In this document: positions 10,721 to 24,104 of the stretch, in pieces | Layout: each line of letters opens with the position of its first letter | Position numbering within the stretch: the stretch's first letter is position 1 | Assembly (NCBI GenBank): GCA_026075535.2 | Contig: AP026541.1 | Coordinates: forward strand, 13,144,001-13,208,000 | Direction of reading: 5' to 3' | Source: Tricholoma matsutake | Lineage: Eukaryota > Basidiomycota > Agaricomycetes > Agaricales > Tricholomataceae | DNA length: 64,000 nt | Notes under the pieces: generated by a model | The model's database searches: none | Seen by the model: the letters and a program-made list of their open reading frames with translations, nothing else | Told to the model about the DNA's origin: nothing | Made by a program: the position numbers and the translations under genes

Positions 10721-11657
10721 GGGGTTGTTGTCCTTGTTTGTTGTCTTGGCTGTTCTTCCCTCCTGGTCCTAGCCACCTTGGTTGTCATTGTGTTCTTCAT
10801 TGTTGGGAGAGTAAAGAGCTCATGCAATCCCTTGGATGGGTAAACATTTGGAGAATTTGTTCAGTAATGCCAAGATCAAACCCCATTGAATTCATGTTTG
10901 TACACCTGGTCAAAAAATGCTTGTTGTTCATCCTGTGAATGCCAGAAAAAAAAAAAGAGAATAAAATAAAGTAAAATAAAATGAAAACAAGAGCTGTCAG
11001 ATTGCTTGCATTGTTATCTTCATTTGTTGCAGTTGTAGAGTGGCAATTGTGTGTCTGGATTCTCATATGTATTGTTATGCAGAGGCCCTTGCTCAAATGA
11101 GAAACCATGTCTGGTTAGAGCTTCCTTGGTTTTTTGGTTCCACCCATTGTGTTCAATTGGACAGTTATGGATTATAACCGCTCTAAAATGTTGGTACCGC
11201 CACAGCCACAGCTGTCCAGCTCCTGCATACGCATCAAAAATGTGTCAAGCTGCATTGATGGGATACACCTGATGTGGGTTTGCAGAGTGCTTACAATTAT
11301 ATGTGAATAGTTTTCTTCTTGGTGAAATGGCAAGGCCAACCAGGAGAACATGGGTGAAGGATGCATGCATGCATAATTTAGGTCTTCTGCAAGGATGTTA
11401 AAGGGCTTAACAAATCATTATTGCATTCAGGTCCCTGTCTTGCTCATAATCAGGGGAAACTGCTACTGCGCCACTACTGCCTGATCCCTCCACTACCTGC
11501 CACTCCCAGAAAAAAAAAAGAAAAAACCCACTGATTGATTGAGGAGGTGGCTAAATGGCAATGACAGGGTTTGGTGTTCAGCTGTCACTGTTGAGTAGAA
11601 CCCCCCCTTTGTCTTATTTTTATACTTGCACACTCTGACCTTCTGGACAAACTGTCA
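10720..11657. other. Region with no recognised gene
   Basis: Contains A-rich tracts near 10950 and 11510, a T-rich minus frame and no conserved motif that I can name. Nothing supports a coding region. Confidence 0.4.
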
Positions 11658-14600
11658 TGCCTCCCAAGCCACTAATATGTTCCTTCTACCATGCATCTTC
11701 TACTAACAACACCAAACTAAAAGCCCACAGTGCATCCCATGGCACTTTCAAAGTCCAAGCTATTCACATGTGATGCTGAATACCTGTACTCCCTCCTCTT
11801 CACCTCTGGCCCACTACAGCATGACTGCTCCTCCTGCTGCTGCCACTGGCTCTGATGATGAAGTTTGTTCCCTGGAGCCTTCACAATGCAAACATAAGCA
11901 TCCTAATCCTCCCCTCCCTCTTTTTTTTAATACCCCATGCTGACTAGTGGCTGACTGATTGCTTAAAATGACTTTCTCTGCCTTCTAGGCATCCAGCTGG
12001 ATGGCAACCTGTCATATCTGGTCTCCAACCCCTTCTTGGACAGTCTTGGGCTCAGGATCCACTCTGCCCTCCAAGCTGTTCTGTGCATCCAGTGCAGTGA
12101 AGCACACATTCCTCGAGACATGCCTTGCCATCTCCACAAGGCTCATCCATTTCCCCATCTTTCTGCTGATGACAAGGCAACCTTCCAAGCCTTGGTTCCC
12201 ACTTTGCTGGCCAATCACAGCCCTCCCATTGAACTTGTGCACATCCACCATGGATTTATGTGTGGAGTGGAGTCTTGCTCCTATGCAGCATTTGCCAAGG
12301 ATACCATATCACAACATCTTTGAGAGGTGCATGGACCAGGGAGATATGAGAGAGAGGTGGAGGTCATGGTGCAGATGCTGTTCCCTGGAGTTGGAAAAGA
12401 GTACTTCATCCTCAACCCTTCCCTCACTGGCTGCCCATCCAAGAGTCCATTTTCTGTACTGGTCAGCTCCCTCCTGTCATCATTGCTGCCACTGGAGCAG
12501 GAAGTCCCTGTGGAGGGGAGAGAAATCCCACTGTTCCATAGGGTAACCCAATGGTGGGATATGCTGGGCAGCATGGTCGATAGCAGAGACAGTCGTCGAC
12601 TTGTCATCACTCTTGCTGCAGTTCCCACTCAGCATGAAGCTGGACTGGGCAAGATCCTGGGGCTTTGCCATCAGTATCTCACCCATGCTCAAGAAGCTGC
12701 TCAGAAAGCTGGCCATGTTGTTTGAAGGAAGCTGGTCCCAGATGCAGACGAGTAATCCTCCCTTTTTCTTTTCCTTTTAACAAAGAAGTCTGACATTTGA
12801 AACACTGTTTCTTGTCACAGGTGTGGCCAAAGCAGTTACTGGAAAGATCTAACAATGGATCAGTCTCTCAACATGTATTCAAGAGACATAGTGCAATCAC
12901 CACCTATGTTTGCAGAGCATCAGCCAAGGACCCCATGTATGAACTCCCTATAGCCCTTTGCTGGGAGAAAAGACACCAAGCACCTCATCAAGGCCCTGGT
13001 ACAGCCTGAGGGTCATCCCAGGTGGAAATGCCTTCACAACTTGATGAGGAGGCTTTGGGAAGCATCAGTATTGGATGGACCAGATACCAGGTGTTCAATG
13101 TACCTGATGGTGTTCTTGGCTGCAGCCACTTTGCATGAGGATGGATCATTGATGGAGTCTGATGGACTCTCCCCATTCTTCAGCCATCTCAAGTATAGCA
13201 TGAGAAGCTTCTGCATGGTCGAGGCACTTGAAACACAGCAAAATTATAAGTCTATTCTCAAGTAAGCACATGATTTGTTTGCATCCTATCCTGCATGTCC
13301 CCTTTTTCACAGTGCTGTGTCAGCCATCATTGAAGAATTCCTCGAGCCAAAAAGCCTCAAGCCCTTTAGCCAGATTTGTGAGCTCAGCACTTACACAGCT
13401 AGCCTGATCGTCTCCCAAATGCAACCACCTAGGGTGGCATGGAATCCAACCATGGATGTTGTGTCCATTGATGGAGAACAGGTTGTGCTCGACCACCTCT
13501 GAGAGGGCCTTCAGGGCCAAGTGGCCATGTTCAAATGCCTCCTTCTTGATCTTACTAGAGAAACCAAAGTCCCAGACTGGCTAGCAGGTTGCCCACCACT
13601 TGTGGATAGGCCTCGAGAGGACACCCCAGGATACTCCTTCCTCAGTGACCCACATTTCTCAAGTGCACATATTCCCCTCCTGAGGTGACTGGTGGAGAGT
13701 CCAGAGTGGAGGGTTGAAATGCTGGACAACAGTGGGAGGTGGATGTGGAATATGTCAGTCATCCTTCATTTCCTCTCCCTCTCAGGGGAAGTCATTGAGA
13801 CAGTCATGCCCATCAAAGAGCTCATGTGTGCAAAGTGGAGCATGGACCTCAGTGACACCAATATCTGCAATACCTGCTCTTGTCAGTAGAACCTGGACAT
13901 TCAGCATCAGAGGATGCTCTTTAGCAGCTTGTACATGAAGACCTCCAATCTGACCAGACAAGACTCATTCCTCCCCACTCAGGTTGCTGAAAATGTCAGT
14001 CAGCCTCCCATGCACTACCTCGCTGTGGTGTGCCCAACTAAAGTTATTTTTAGTCATGTGGCATCACTGCTGCCATCTATGACACTTACCTGTACACCTC
14101 ATGAGGCCACCACCTTAGCTCCAAAGAGAATTCAGAGCTGTTGGGCACCTTCTTTAGGAGCACCTGTGGTGCTGACATCCAGTTAAACAGGTGCCACCAG
14201 CCGTTGGCCACAATCACTAGGGAGTTTGTCGATGAGTGCTTACTTGTAGCCCAGAGGCTCTCAAAGGCATGGGTCACTCTTCTGGCATTACCAATAACCA
14301 CTACAGCCGAGACCACAATATGTTCAACTTTGCAACTTCCAATGAGCTTTTCGAGCAGTGCTGGGTTGATGCTCAGTACCAGGCTGTCTTAGGATTCGGC
14401 AGCTTGTCCTCACCCCTGGCTCTTCACCTCCATGGAGCACCAATAGAGGAGCACCTCTCTGTGATGGTCACTGGGACTGTTCAAAGTGCCTTCCAAGCTC
14501 TAGTGGGTGAGCTGAAACAGATGCTGGTCAGTGAGATCTGTGGGGTGATGCAGGCAGAGGTCCACACAACACTGCAGGAGGTGGCAGGCATTTCCCAGAC

Positions 14601-14822
14601 CTCAATCACCACAGAGCCATCTGCTTTGGATGCCATGCACTGCCTCAACTCCACTTTCCCAGCCTGCATTACTGTGGCACCTTTCAGGGACAGAGGATTG
14701 CACTGGCCTTCATCAACCACTCCAGTCCTTGACTCTGACCTGCTACTTGGGGTGCCCATCAGCATGGGTGTCAGAAACCCTTCAACAGTTTCCCTGGTGT
14801 GGTGGCCACCTGCCCAGCAAGC
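11658..14822 (+). pseudogene. DUF3505/telomere-linked-helicase-like gene with recombinase-like C-terminus, broken
   Basis: An ATG at 11658 opens MPPKPLICSFYHASS, a short Cys/His start, followed by introns and breaks. At 12036-12323 CIQCSEAHIPRDMPCHLHKAH and CGVESCSYAAFAKD form two C2H2-like fingers, the arrangement of DUF3505 proteins seen beside RecQ-type helicases. The same frame continues after a TGA (12321-12323) to 12725. Later blocks are RRLWEASVLDG (near 13050), QMQPPRVAWNPTMDVVSIDG (near 13420), PEWRVEMLDNSGRWMWNMS (near 13700), TITREFVDEC (near 14210) and, from 14236, MGHSSGITNNHYSRD. The His...His-Tyr pattern of the last block resembles the active site of tyrosine recombinases. No helicase follows: the gene is cut by the LINE poly(A) end at 14823. 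Interrupting stops are mostly TGA. The family name is from memory of similar fungal proteins. Confidence 0.5.
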
Positions 14823-17445
14823 TATTTTTTTTTGAATCCCATTTATTCTCCTTTGTGGCAAACCATATGTGAGAGAGTAACTAAGTATGGTAATTCTTGT
14901 GTTCCTAGCTAGTTTTGGCTATGTATTGGAATAATGCATGGAGCATTTTGGGTGTGGTGAACAGCTTCATGATGTCTATATCTCTTCCACCTGTGCTGTT
15001 GCATAGGGTTTGTCTCACTCTTTGGTGTGCCAAACAATGTAATAGGAGATGTTGTACTGATTCTTCTCCCTGTTGGCATGCTGAGCAAATTGGTGAATTA
15101 CTTTTCCCAATATGATGAAGGTGCTTAGCTAGTGGGGCATGCCCTGTTCTTAACTGTGATAGGATACTAGCTAGTTTTCTTGGCAGGTTGGTAACAAGCT
15201 TGATGTACTTGTCTGAGGGGGTCATGGGGTCAGTCTTTTTCATCCTTCTGTATTGCGGTGAGCTTTGCCATATTTTTTGTGCTCTGTGTTTGAGTTTTTC
15301 ATTGTACACCCACTTCATCGTGGACTTGCTGTGGGGTAGTGACTTTTTGAGGTATTTTGGTAGTTAACTCTGCTCGCTGCTCCCCTCTGTTTTCGCTTTC
15401 TTTGCTTGTTCATCTGCCTGTTCATTGCCCTCGACTCCCTTATGTCCTGGTACCCATTTGATGCTGATGCATATTCCATCATGCTTGTTCCTTAGCATAT
15501 CTATGTTCTCATGGAAAGCATCAAATACATGATGTCCTGGGGCAGGTTTAGTCAGTTGTGTAGCTGTGATTGAGGCTTGATTGTCAATGTATAGAATGGC
15601 CAACCGTACTCCCCACTCATTGGAGATTAGTTTGGTGCCTAGTACTGCCCCTACTCCTTCTCCTTCATATACTGTGTGATGTTGTTGCAAGCCCAACTTG
15701 TACCATAGCTTGGTTTTCAGTCTTCCCTTTCAGTATAGGACTGCTGCTGTGCCTATTTTTCCTTCCATACCCGATCTGTCAGTGAAGACTTTTACATCTG
15801 ATCTATCATGTTCCATGCTTTCTATTGCTTTGTCAATGCTGGCCACAATGTTGGCTGTGGCTTTCAGTTTCCATTTCATGTTGTATCATACTGCTTTGAT
15901 GGGTTTAACCTTTTTGGGGTTGATGTTGTACCTATGCATGAGGTTGTGTAGTGGGGTTGGGTGGCATTTCACTAATCTCTTTGCTGCATTCCTAACTGGT
16001 TTGTGGAAGGGGTGTGTTGTAGGCAGAGTTACAAGGCATACTGCCCCTCCGTATCGATGCTTGTCGACCAATAAGTGGAACAGGATGAGGTTTGCCATAA
16101 CTTCAGCGATGTCAGTTGCCATAGTTTTCATTGCTCCCATTATCATGATTGCTGCCTGTCTCTGTATTGATGCTAGCTTGGTTATGATGGCTCAGTTGTT
16201 GCGAACATCCTTTGTTTACTTGCCTACATTTTGCTGTGGGGTAAGGAATATATCAGTGGCATATAGCATGCGGGGGACGGCAATGGAGAGGTATAGTTGC
16301 CATGTGTATTTTGCATTGATTCCTTGTGATGTCTGCACTAGTCTGCTAAACTGGATTAACCAGTCTTGACCTTTTGTGAGTGCCACTGCGTATTGCCCTT
16401 TCCAGTTGAGTTTGTTATCCACCATCACTCCTAGAAATTTTGCAGTTTCTTTTGATGGTATGCACTGGTTGTCCAGTATTAGAGCTCATTGTGGTATTTG
16501 TATCCTCTTCTTTGGGTTTAACTGGTGTGGTATGAGTTTCCTTGAGATGTCTAGGAGCTAAAATTTTTCAACACCAAATTTGCAGTTGTGGTCTCTTGCC
16601 CATTCAAAAACTCCCCCTGTTTGGTTCATGATGTTTTGTAACTTCATGTGAGTTTCTGAAAAATCTTTACCTTTCACAATTATTACAGTGTTGTCGATGA
16701 ATAATAGTATCCATTCACCTGTTCTGAGGCTTGGGATCTTTGCTAGGTCTTTGTTGTAGATGAGATAACATATCCCTGAGAATGAGTCTCCTTGGTCTAA
16801 TCCGTTTTCTACCCTGAAGGCTGTTGTTTTGTAGTCATCAAATACTAGAGTTGTGTGGCAGTTTCCTAAGTGTCTCTCCATCCATTCCATGTATACCTGT
16901 GGTATCCCTCTCTTTTGCATGTTGCATATGAGGTGGTTGATGTCTACACTGGGGAATGCACCTTTAACATGAAGGAAGAGGGTGGATGTGACTTGCCCTT
17001 TTCTCCATGCATCCTTTACCACCTTTGTTAACATGTGTATGGAGTCTGTTGTGGTGTGTCCTGGTCTTGCTCCAAAGTGATTGGGTGGTAGTATGTTATG
17101 TTTTTCACACATTGTGATGATGTCATCCATTTGGCAGCTGTTAAGTAGGCAGGCCATCTTGTCCTAAAGTATGATTGGTTACCATGCTGAGGGAGCTGTG
17201 TAGTTGGGTTTTCTGGGTTTTTTCAGGATAAGTGTTTCTGTCATTGCCCATTCCTGTGGGTAGTATTTCAGCATGTTAGCGGCATGAAATAGGGGACCTA
17301 GATGTGGGACAAGATCTTCTCTGGTGTGTACAAATATTGAATTCAGTACCGTTCCACTTCTGGTGGCCTTGTACAGTTTCATCTTTTTTATTGCTCAGTG
17401 GATCTGTTCATCTGTTATGTTAGTGAAGGTCCACCATGGTGGTAT
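14823..17445 (-). pseudogene. Tad-like LINE: reverse transcriptase, RNase H and C-terminal zinc region
   Basis: Read on the minus strand from about 17445. TNITDEQIH-stop-AIKKMKLYKATRS is the start of the RT domain. AMTETLILKKP and NILPPNHFGARPGHTTTDS follow, then LHVKGAFPSVDINHL near 16990 (the usual catalytic Asp is His) and LLFIDNTVIIVKG near 16690 (the usual FxDD is FIDN). Both catalytic sites are therefore lost. RNase H follows at 15696-15364 (YIDNQASITA, KWVPGHKGVEGNEQAD). The C-terminal block at 15318-14905 has CSACQQGEESVQHLLLHC. The run of T at 14825-14834 is the poly(A) tail on this strand. The 5' end is truncated near 17445. No target duplication was identified. Confidence 0.75.
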
Positions 17446-17924
17446 ACAAGAAATCGTCTTCACCTATCGTCTTGTATTATTCTCCAAAACAATCTAAGCT
17501 TCTACAAGTTTTCTCAATCGATGAGAAACCTCTGTGACCATCGTCGTCCTCAATCTTCCTTCGATCCTCTGATTGTTAGCACTAGCAACCATTCCAACAC
17601 TTCCTAGCCATTGGCTATAGCCTTCATATAATATTGACCTATCGAAAGGTCCTCAGAATTCACACTTCAACCATCGATGATAAAACTTGTTTGCTGTCGA
17701 TCTTGTTGATCGTCCTCGATATCAATCAATACCCCATCAGACCACGTCAAACACCTTCATCTCTTATAGAACTACCTTTGTGACTAGTACCAACTAGTTG
17801 TCCTCCCATAGGTTGGACTGCAAACATTCGGAATGTCTCGCACCCTTCCTCTGACTTGTGCAAATATCATTGGTTGCCTCATTGGCTGTTTTGGTGGTTT
17901 TTCTGGGTTGAGCATCATCAACGC
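17446..17924. other. Region with no recognised gene
   Basis: CATCGA-rich text with no convincing open frame. Near 17840-17920 is a block (CACCCTTCCTCTGACTTGTG and GGTTTTTCTGGGTTGAGCAT) that recurs near 18560-18640 in the same orientation. Confidence 0.35.
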
Positions 17925-18330
17925 ACTTTTAGGATGCAATTGTGGCACTTTGACATTTCAATGATATATTGGATCAATAGGACAGGTATCCTTGATATAT
18001 TGTGACTCTATATGTTTCCCTTCTCATCATTTCTCATTTATTTTCTGATTTGGAAAGTTCTTTATTGTTTTATATCTTGCCTCATGTAGTCCTCATGTTT
18101 TATTTCCTTTTAAGTACCATCTCTTCAAAACATATATCGCCTTGTACTAGCTACTTAGAATGACAGAACAGATTGTCCTCTCATATCCATCATCTGATTT
18201 AAGAGCAATTCTCTTGAGTCCAAGCCTCTCATCTTAGTCCTGAAGTTCAGTGGGTTACTGTGAACTTCCTCAAACTTTCTATACTAGTTTCTCAAAATTA
18301 TTGTCTATTGTCTATCCCTTCTTGAGACCT
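17925..18330 (+). repeat. Inverted copy of the segment at 49430-49825
   Basis: The reverse complement of 49430-49825 aligns along this segment. Shared blocks include TTTTAGGATG, GGATCAATAGGACAGGTA, CCTTGTACTAGCTACTTAGA and ATACTAGTTTCTCAAAA, with moderate divergence. At the other locus it abuts the start of the PIF/Harbinger transposase. This copy may therefore be a deleted relative of that element. Confidence 0.55.
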
Positions 18331-18699
18331 TTCCACATCGCCATCATCTATCATCAACATTTGTCGAAACTATTCTCATCCTGTACAAACCCCTCAAATG
18401 TCCTCAAACTTCCTCAAACACCTTTGAACTTTTATTGAACCTCTTCAAACTTTTCTCAAAGCACTTCACAGAGCTTTGTATGCCCTTGAACTTTATTGAA
18501 TCTCATCATACCTCCTCAAACTTTGTTCCCCCACCTTTGGATAACAGTAGTGTACCACCTCACACCCTTCCTCTAACTTGTGTTATACCATTCAAGACCT
18601 TTTAGTGGGTTTTGTTTGGGTTTCCTGGTCGAGTATCATCAATGACAATGACAATAGGTCAGGACATCCAGTCTATGCAAGACATGACTCATTTTGTCA

Positions 18700-19530
18700 A
18701 GTGGCCAGAATATGTCCACCTACAACTCCAGAAGGTCATTGGTAGCATGCAGGGGTTCTGGTGAGTATATTCCCCAACAGCTCAACTATGTACCACTGAC
18801 ATCCTGCAAACATAGAGCTGTAACACTGAAATGTCCACTGGCACCACATCATCTCTACCCCTACCTGCTTTTTTTTGGCCACTATGACTCATTTTTGAAC
18901 CACCGCCTCTCTTATAACCTTGCCCCCTGGCTTTGGAACCTTCTGCATCTTATTTGTTCGAGGTTGCAGGCTCTTGTTTTGGCTGCCCCCATCTCATTTG
19001 ACACTGTAAGGTGTCAAACCTTTTGTTTTGCCAGCACTGGCTCTCCTCTATGCCTACCTTCTGTTTTTGGCCCCTGTGCCACATTTTGCTGATGCCACCT
19101 CTGTTTGATGCCATTCTGGTATTGAATGATGGCTTCTTTTGCTGGTGCTGAGTCTCCTCCACCCCCCACTTCCTTGTTTTGGCCCCCTTTGCTTTGTTTC
19201 ACCCACCCCACCCCCATGTGATGCTGTTATGGTGTCAGTCAACGCTCGAATGATGTTGTGAACATCTTGTTTCACTGGCACCACCTCTCCTCCACCTGCC
19301 ACTTCTGTTTTTGGCCCTCTCTGACTTGTTTTGCTGGCCCCACCTCTCCTTCATCTGCTACTTTCTGTTATGCCTCATGTCATTGATGCCACCTCTATTC
19401 GACCATTTCTGCATTGAGTGATGTCCTTTATTGCCACCCCATTTTCCTCAACTTTCTCCACCTGATTATCTGCCCTTCTTTTGTTGTCTTCATGATGGGC
19501 ACAGCCTACTTCTCCTTGCCACTCATCAGT
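18700..19530 (+). repeat. Left arm of a large inverted repeat around the hAT gene
   Basis: Reads in reverse complement against 24105-24700. Shared blocks include ACAGCTCAACTATGTACCAC, ATAGAGCTGTAACACTGAAA, GTGCCACATTTTGCTGATG and CCACCTCTCCTCCACCTGCC. A short third copy lies at 25.02-25.10 kb. The open frames inside are compositional. Confidence 0.6.
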
Positions 19531-19619
19531 GCCCTGCATGGTATGCAAACTTTTGCTGGCATTGCACTGTGTCCCCTGTCTCATCCATTTCTATTCACAT
19601 TACAATAGTATTATTTTGG

Positions 19620-20120
19620 TGTACTCGTATCTACGTACCAACAACCATGTAGCTTGTTTAATGTATCATCACACCATAATCCTGTGTGCCACATATCCAT
19701 AATTCCATGGTAACTCCATGAGGCTGCACTGCCTTGTGTTCCCATCTACAATACTATGCCCTCTTGGACTACTGTTGCATACCATTTATGATACTCTTTC
19801 ATAGCTTATGTAGTACCAATCCTGTAGTATTGCTGAAATATACCTTCCCAGTTCCATCTGGTTGTGTTACACGATGATAAACACATTGATGTATTAATAG
19901 AGCTGTTAAATGTTTCCATTTTGAGCCACATCACATAGATGAACTGTCAGATAAATGTTGGGCCTCACTGCTGTCACTTTCTTCTTTGCCACCTCATAAA
20001 AAAACCCAAACAAATCCAGATACTAGTACTACTGTGCAACCATACAGAGGATCACTTACAGCAGAATGTGCATGCCACATCTCAGTCTGTCTGCTCACCT
20101 AACTTTCCACTTTAGAACAA
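19620..20120. other. Region upstream of the hAT gene, no gene seen
   Basis: Mixed AT-rich sequence between the left inverted-repeat arm and the hAT gene. It probably holds the promoter, but no motif can be named. Confidence 0.35.
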
Positions 20121-20123
20121 CAA

Positions 20124-23100
20124 TTGCCTGAAGGAACGACACTTTGTGATATCCCAAGTATGTGCTATATTTCTTCATACTGTCCACAATTCAGCACCTT
20201 TACAGACCCTGGTGCAACTCGCACCCATGCATCACATAGGACAGCTCCTAAGGCAGTTCCACAGCCTCCATCATCTGTGGGTTCAACAAATCCTGGATCA
20301 TCTGGTATGTGCTTCGGTGATCTGGATATTTCTTTGTTAGACCTCTGTTAGATGCTACTGCTCCCCATCCCCATTCCCATGCTTGTGAGCCAGCTGTTCC
20401 TGCAGAAACTGGAGCTCAAGGTGCCTCCTGATGAATTCTACCTGTCTAACATGTCCATTAATGTCTATTTAATTCAGATACTGCTAATATACCAGGTATG
20501 TTATGAGGGATTTATTCTAGATAATATAAACATGACTTCTAATTTTTGTAGAATCATCTATTCCTCAACCACATACCCACAAACCAACTAGGCATGCTCA
20601 GCAGGTAAATGCAATAAGATTTGATGTATATATATGTAATCAATAACATGTATATTAGCTTGATCCTGTGGTACCAATTACACCTGCTAAACACAAGGCA
20701 CCTAAACCCAAAGCACAGCCTGCAAAGTCTAAACCAAAAACTCCAGCTGCTCCACTTACATTTGCCTCTCATCAGATTGAGGCTTCTCATAATAAGTGAT
20801 CTGCAGCAGTTCTGTTCACTCCATATAAACACCATGCAGGTGTTGGTCACTCTGTTAATGAACCACAGCCTTCTCCTACTCTCCAACAAGCTGCTTGATT
20901 CACTACTTGTCCTGCTCAGAATTTTGCTCCACCACTTGGTTCTTAAAATTTATCAGATGATGATGTAGAGGAGGAATTTCAAGAAGGATTACATTGTTTG
21001 AATTTTGAATCAGGCTCTGTGCTGGTTCTCATTCTCACTCTGGCTCTCAGTCATCCTCGAGTTCCCAGTCTTGCTCTATCTCTCCCTCACATTTGTGTCC
21101 ACAAGCTCCATGTGCAGGACCTCATAGAAACCCCAGAAAGCTGCAGTAAAACCATGAGCCGGTGCTAAAGATGTATGGACTTTTTTTACTGAAGTAAAAT
21201 GGTGGTGTGTATACCAAGTATGTGCATATTTTCTAATTTCTATCAAAATTAATATTAGCTTAGGCTATTAGTGTTGTTGAGTCTCCAAGACTAAGAAAGA
21301 TATTTCTGCTTCTTTGTGAAGAGCTGAAGGAGTCAGATATTCCTAGTCGCTCCATGAAGATGCATATGAAGAACATATGAAGCAACTTGAAGAAGATATG
21401 GTGGTAATTGCAATTTTATACTTGGTATAAAATACTCATTTGGAACTCCTATAGAAATCAGTTGGCAAAATTTCATTTACAACTGATATGTGGACAGATC
21501 CAAACCAGACATCATTCATGGCTGTGACAGCACACTGGATAGAATCTGTTGAAGAAAAGACAGGTACTGGTTTACAGAAAAAGCTTCAGCTTAGATCAGA
21601 CCTTGCAGGATTTCACAAACTGCCTGGATGTCAGACTGGTGAACATCTTGCTCATTGTTTTCTTTACATCACTGATTGCCTGAACATCAGAATGGTAAGT
21701 GGAATAATTCATAAACTTTACTATCTGTGATCAAATAATACATTGGATAGATAACATGCAATGATGCTTCAAATAATGACACTATGATAACTTTTTTGAC
21801 AATGCTTCTCCGCAAGCACAAGACCAAGCTGGATATTGATATGGCTGAATGAAGAATTCAGTGAGGGTATTGTTATAATTAGCATTTGCAGTATTTGATT
21901 TTTACTCATCTTTGAGAGCTGTTTCCCTCACATTGTCAACCTTGCATACAATGCAGCATTAGCAGCAATTATGGACCTTGCTTTTGTTGATGACATGGTT
22001 GAAGGTTATCAAGATTATGAGCCCAGTAACTATAGCAAGGATTGTATTGCAACAATCCATTCTTTTGTCAATTCTGTAAATGATATTGATTTGCCATATT
22101 CCATTGTTATTAACAGCAATTTACAGGTTTGAAACAGTAATATAAAGAAACAAAGATTCTCCAACTATGTGCAAGAATATTTCTCTCAAGACTATCAGCT
22201 GCTTTGTGACATACTAACAAGGTGGTCATCAACACTGTTGATGATCAATCGGGTTCTAAAGCTAAAAGATGTAAATTTACATATTGTTGATATTATTTAT
22301 GCTAACCATTAAACAGGCAATTGAGGACATAACTCATGACAATGAGCTCAAGGAGCTGCACAAATTCCAGTTAAGTGAAAGAGATTGGAATCTACTAAAA
22401 GATTATCAACAAATCCTTCAAGTAATAGTATATCTTCTAACAATTGATTATACTGATGCAAGCCCACTAGGTTCCCCATGCATTTCAGGATGTTCTGGGT
22501 GCTGAAACAACACCTACACTGTGTTACTCAATTCCAACTTACTCTGCATTCATTAACATGTGGGAGAATCTCAGAGATGATAATTTTGAGTGGGAGCCTA
22601 TTATTCAACCAGGCTTGGACAAGTTAGAGGAATATCAGGCCCATCTTGTGCATACACCAGCATATGTTGTGGCTATGGGTGAGACATCTGTATTTCAGTG
22701 GATTGCCAACTTAATATTATATATAGCAATTGATCCTGCAAACAAACTTAGCTTCTACCATGATCAATCTCAACAGAAGTATGATATAGCTAAAGGTTTC
22801 TATGGAAGCAGTGAGTTACAATGACTACTTTTTACAAGACTATAACATCTTTAAAATATCCTTGCCTCCATAACAATCAAACACCTTTACCACCTGGGCC
22901 ACCTGCCCCAGCAAAGTCCTCACAGCCAAGTGCAGCAGATATTCTTGGTCTCCACCAAGTGCAAAAGTCAGCTCAGCCATGGCTTTCATTAGAGCTTGAG
23001 GTAGATCAATATCGGGGCAATCCTAGTTCTGGAAAAGGTATTCTGTCCTTCTGGCAGGTAGTCTATTTTTTTTATGTTAGTTGATCACTGCTGATATATA

Positions 23101-23539
23101 TTTAGGAACATACCCTTGGATATTTCAACTTGCAATGGATATCATTCCCATTCAAGCATCTAGTGTGCCATGTGAAAGAGTATTCTCATCTGGGAAGGAG
23201 ACAATGGCACCTCAGAGAAGACATATTTTTCCTAAGTTAATGGAGTCTTTGCAGATGATGAAGTACTCAATTTGGAAAGGAAGGCCCTTGAATTTTACAC
23301 AGGGTATGCGATGGAATGATGAGATTATAGAATTTGAATTTGCAGCAAGGATGGAACCTATTGGTGATGCAGAAGCATATGGTTGTAGCTTGAAGGATGA
23401 GGAGGCGGAGTCAGATGCTATGGAAGATGACTTGGATGACTTGGAAAAAGATTTGGAAGCATTGGAGAAGCAGCTCATCAATGACAACCAGTCTTGTAAT
23501 GGTGATGATAATGATTCAGCTTATGACAGCTATGAGTAA
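20124..23539 (+). pseudogene. hAT-family transposase gene, multi-exon, degenerate
   Basis: The N-terminal part (20.1-20.95 kb) is Ala/Pro/Lys-rich low-complexity coding text broken by introns. A BED-finger-like start KDVWTFFTEVKWW lies near 21165. The catalytic part begins TTDMWTDPNQTSFMAVTAHW (21479 on), followed by LRSDLAGFHKLPGCQTGEHL. Near 21735-21840 is ITCNDASNNDTMITF, then a TGA. CFPHIVNLAYNAALAAIMD lies near 21925 and LLCDILTRWSSTLLMINRVL near 22200. The C-terminal dimerisation domain is at 23110-23330 (QLAMDIIPIQASSVPCERVF, then SSGKET and MESLQMMKYS). It ends in an Asp/Glu-rich tail with TAA at 23537-23539. These are the canonical hAT blocks in order. Several introns (for example ending near 21455 and 23105) fit GT-AG. 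A few internal stops suggest it is inactive, although some may be unrecognised introns. Confidence 0.75.
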
Positions 23540-23749
23540 TAGTTCCCCCTCCACAGATATAACATGTATACATGAGATTGTACAATGTACTCAGATTGTT
23601 ACAACAAGCTACTTGCTAACCACTCACAGTACAGCAACACAGCCATGATATGCAACATGCCACTATGAAAAATAACATGTTGTATCAATGAATATCTGCA
23701 TACTACTGCTGAGATGAGATTGGCATTGACAAATCATGCATCCCTTCAT

Positions 23750-24104
23750 GGAGATGAAGGATTAGGGAAATGCTGATGAGGATCTGTAGGAGAGGAAGAA
23801 TGCAGTACTAGTGTTGATGAAGATCTGCAACCTGCCATGAGATGAAGGATGAGGGCGGCCTTGATGAAGATCCACATCCTGCCATGGAGATGAACAGCAC
23901 TGTATGAGAGGAAGAACGTGGTGTAGCATCAACAAAGATCTGCATCCCACCACAAAGATGAAGGACAAGGGCAATGTTGATGAAGATCTGCATCCTGCTG
24001 TGGAGATGAAGGCCAAGACACAACACCAACAAAAGATGAAAGATGAGGGCATGGCACAACAGCATCCTGTCACAGAGACAAAGGATGAACTCCCATCATG
24101 AAGA
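23750..24104. repeat. Minisatellite of about 60-base units
   Basis: Tandem units contain GATGAAGATCTGCATCC, then a CC(A/G)CC block, GAGATGAAGGA and (C/T)AAGGGCA. At least five units are seen, and a related array occurs at 24.72-24.96 kb. Open frames on both strands are artefacts of the period. Confidence 0.6.

Noticed and set aside
10070..10772. Several overlapping open frames of 60-107 codons
   Set aside because: C/T-rich repeats leave all plus frames open; no frame has conserved motifs.
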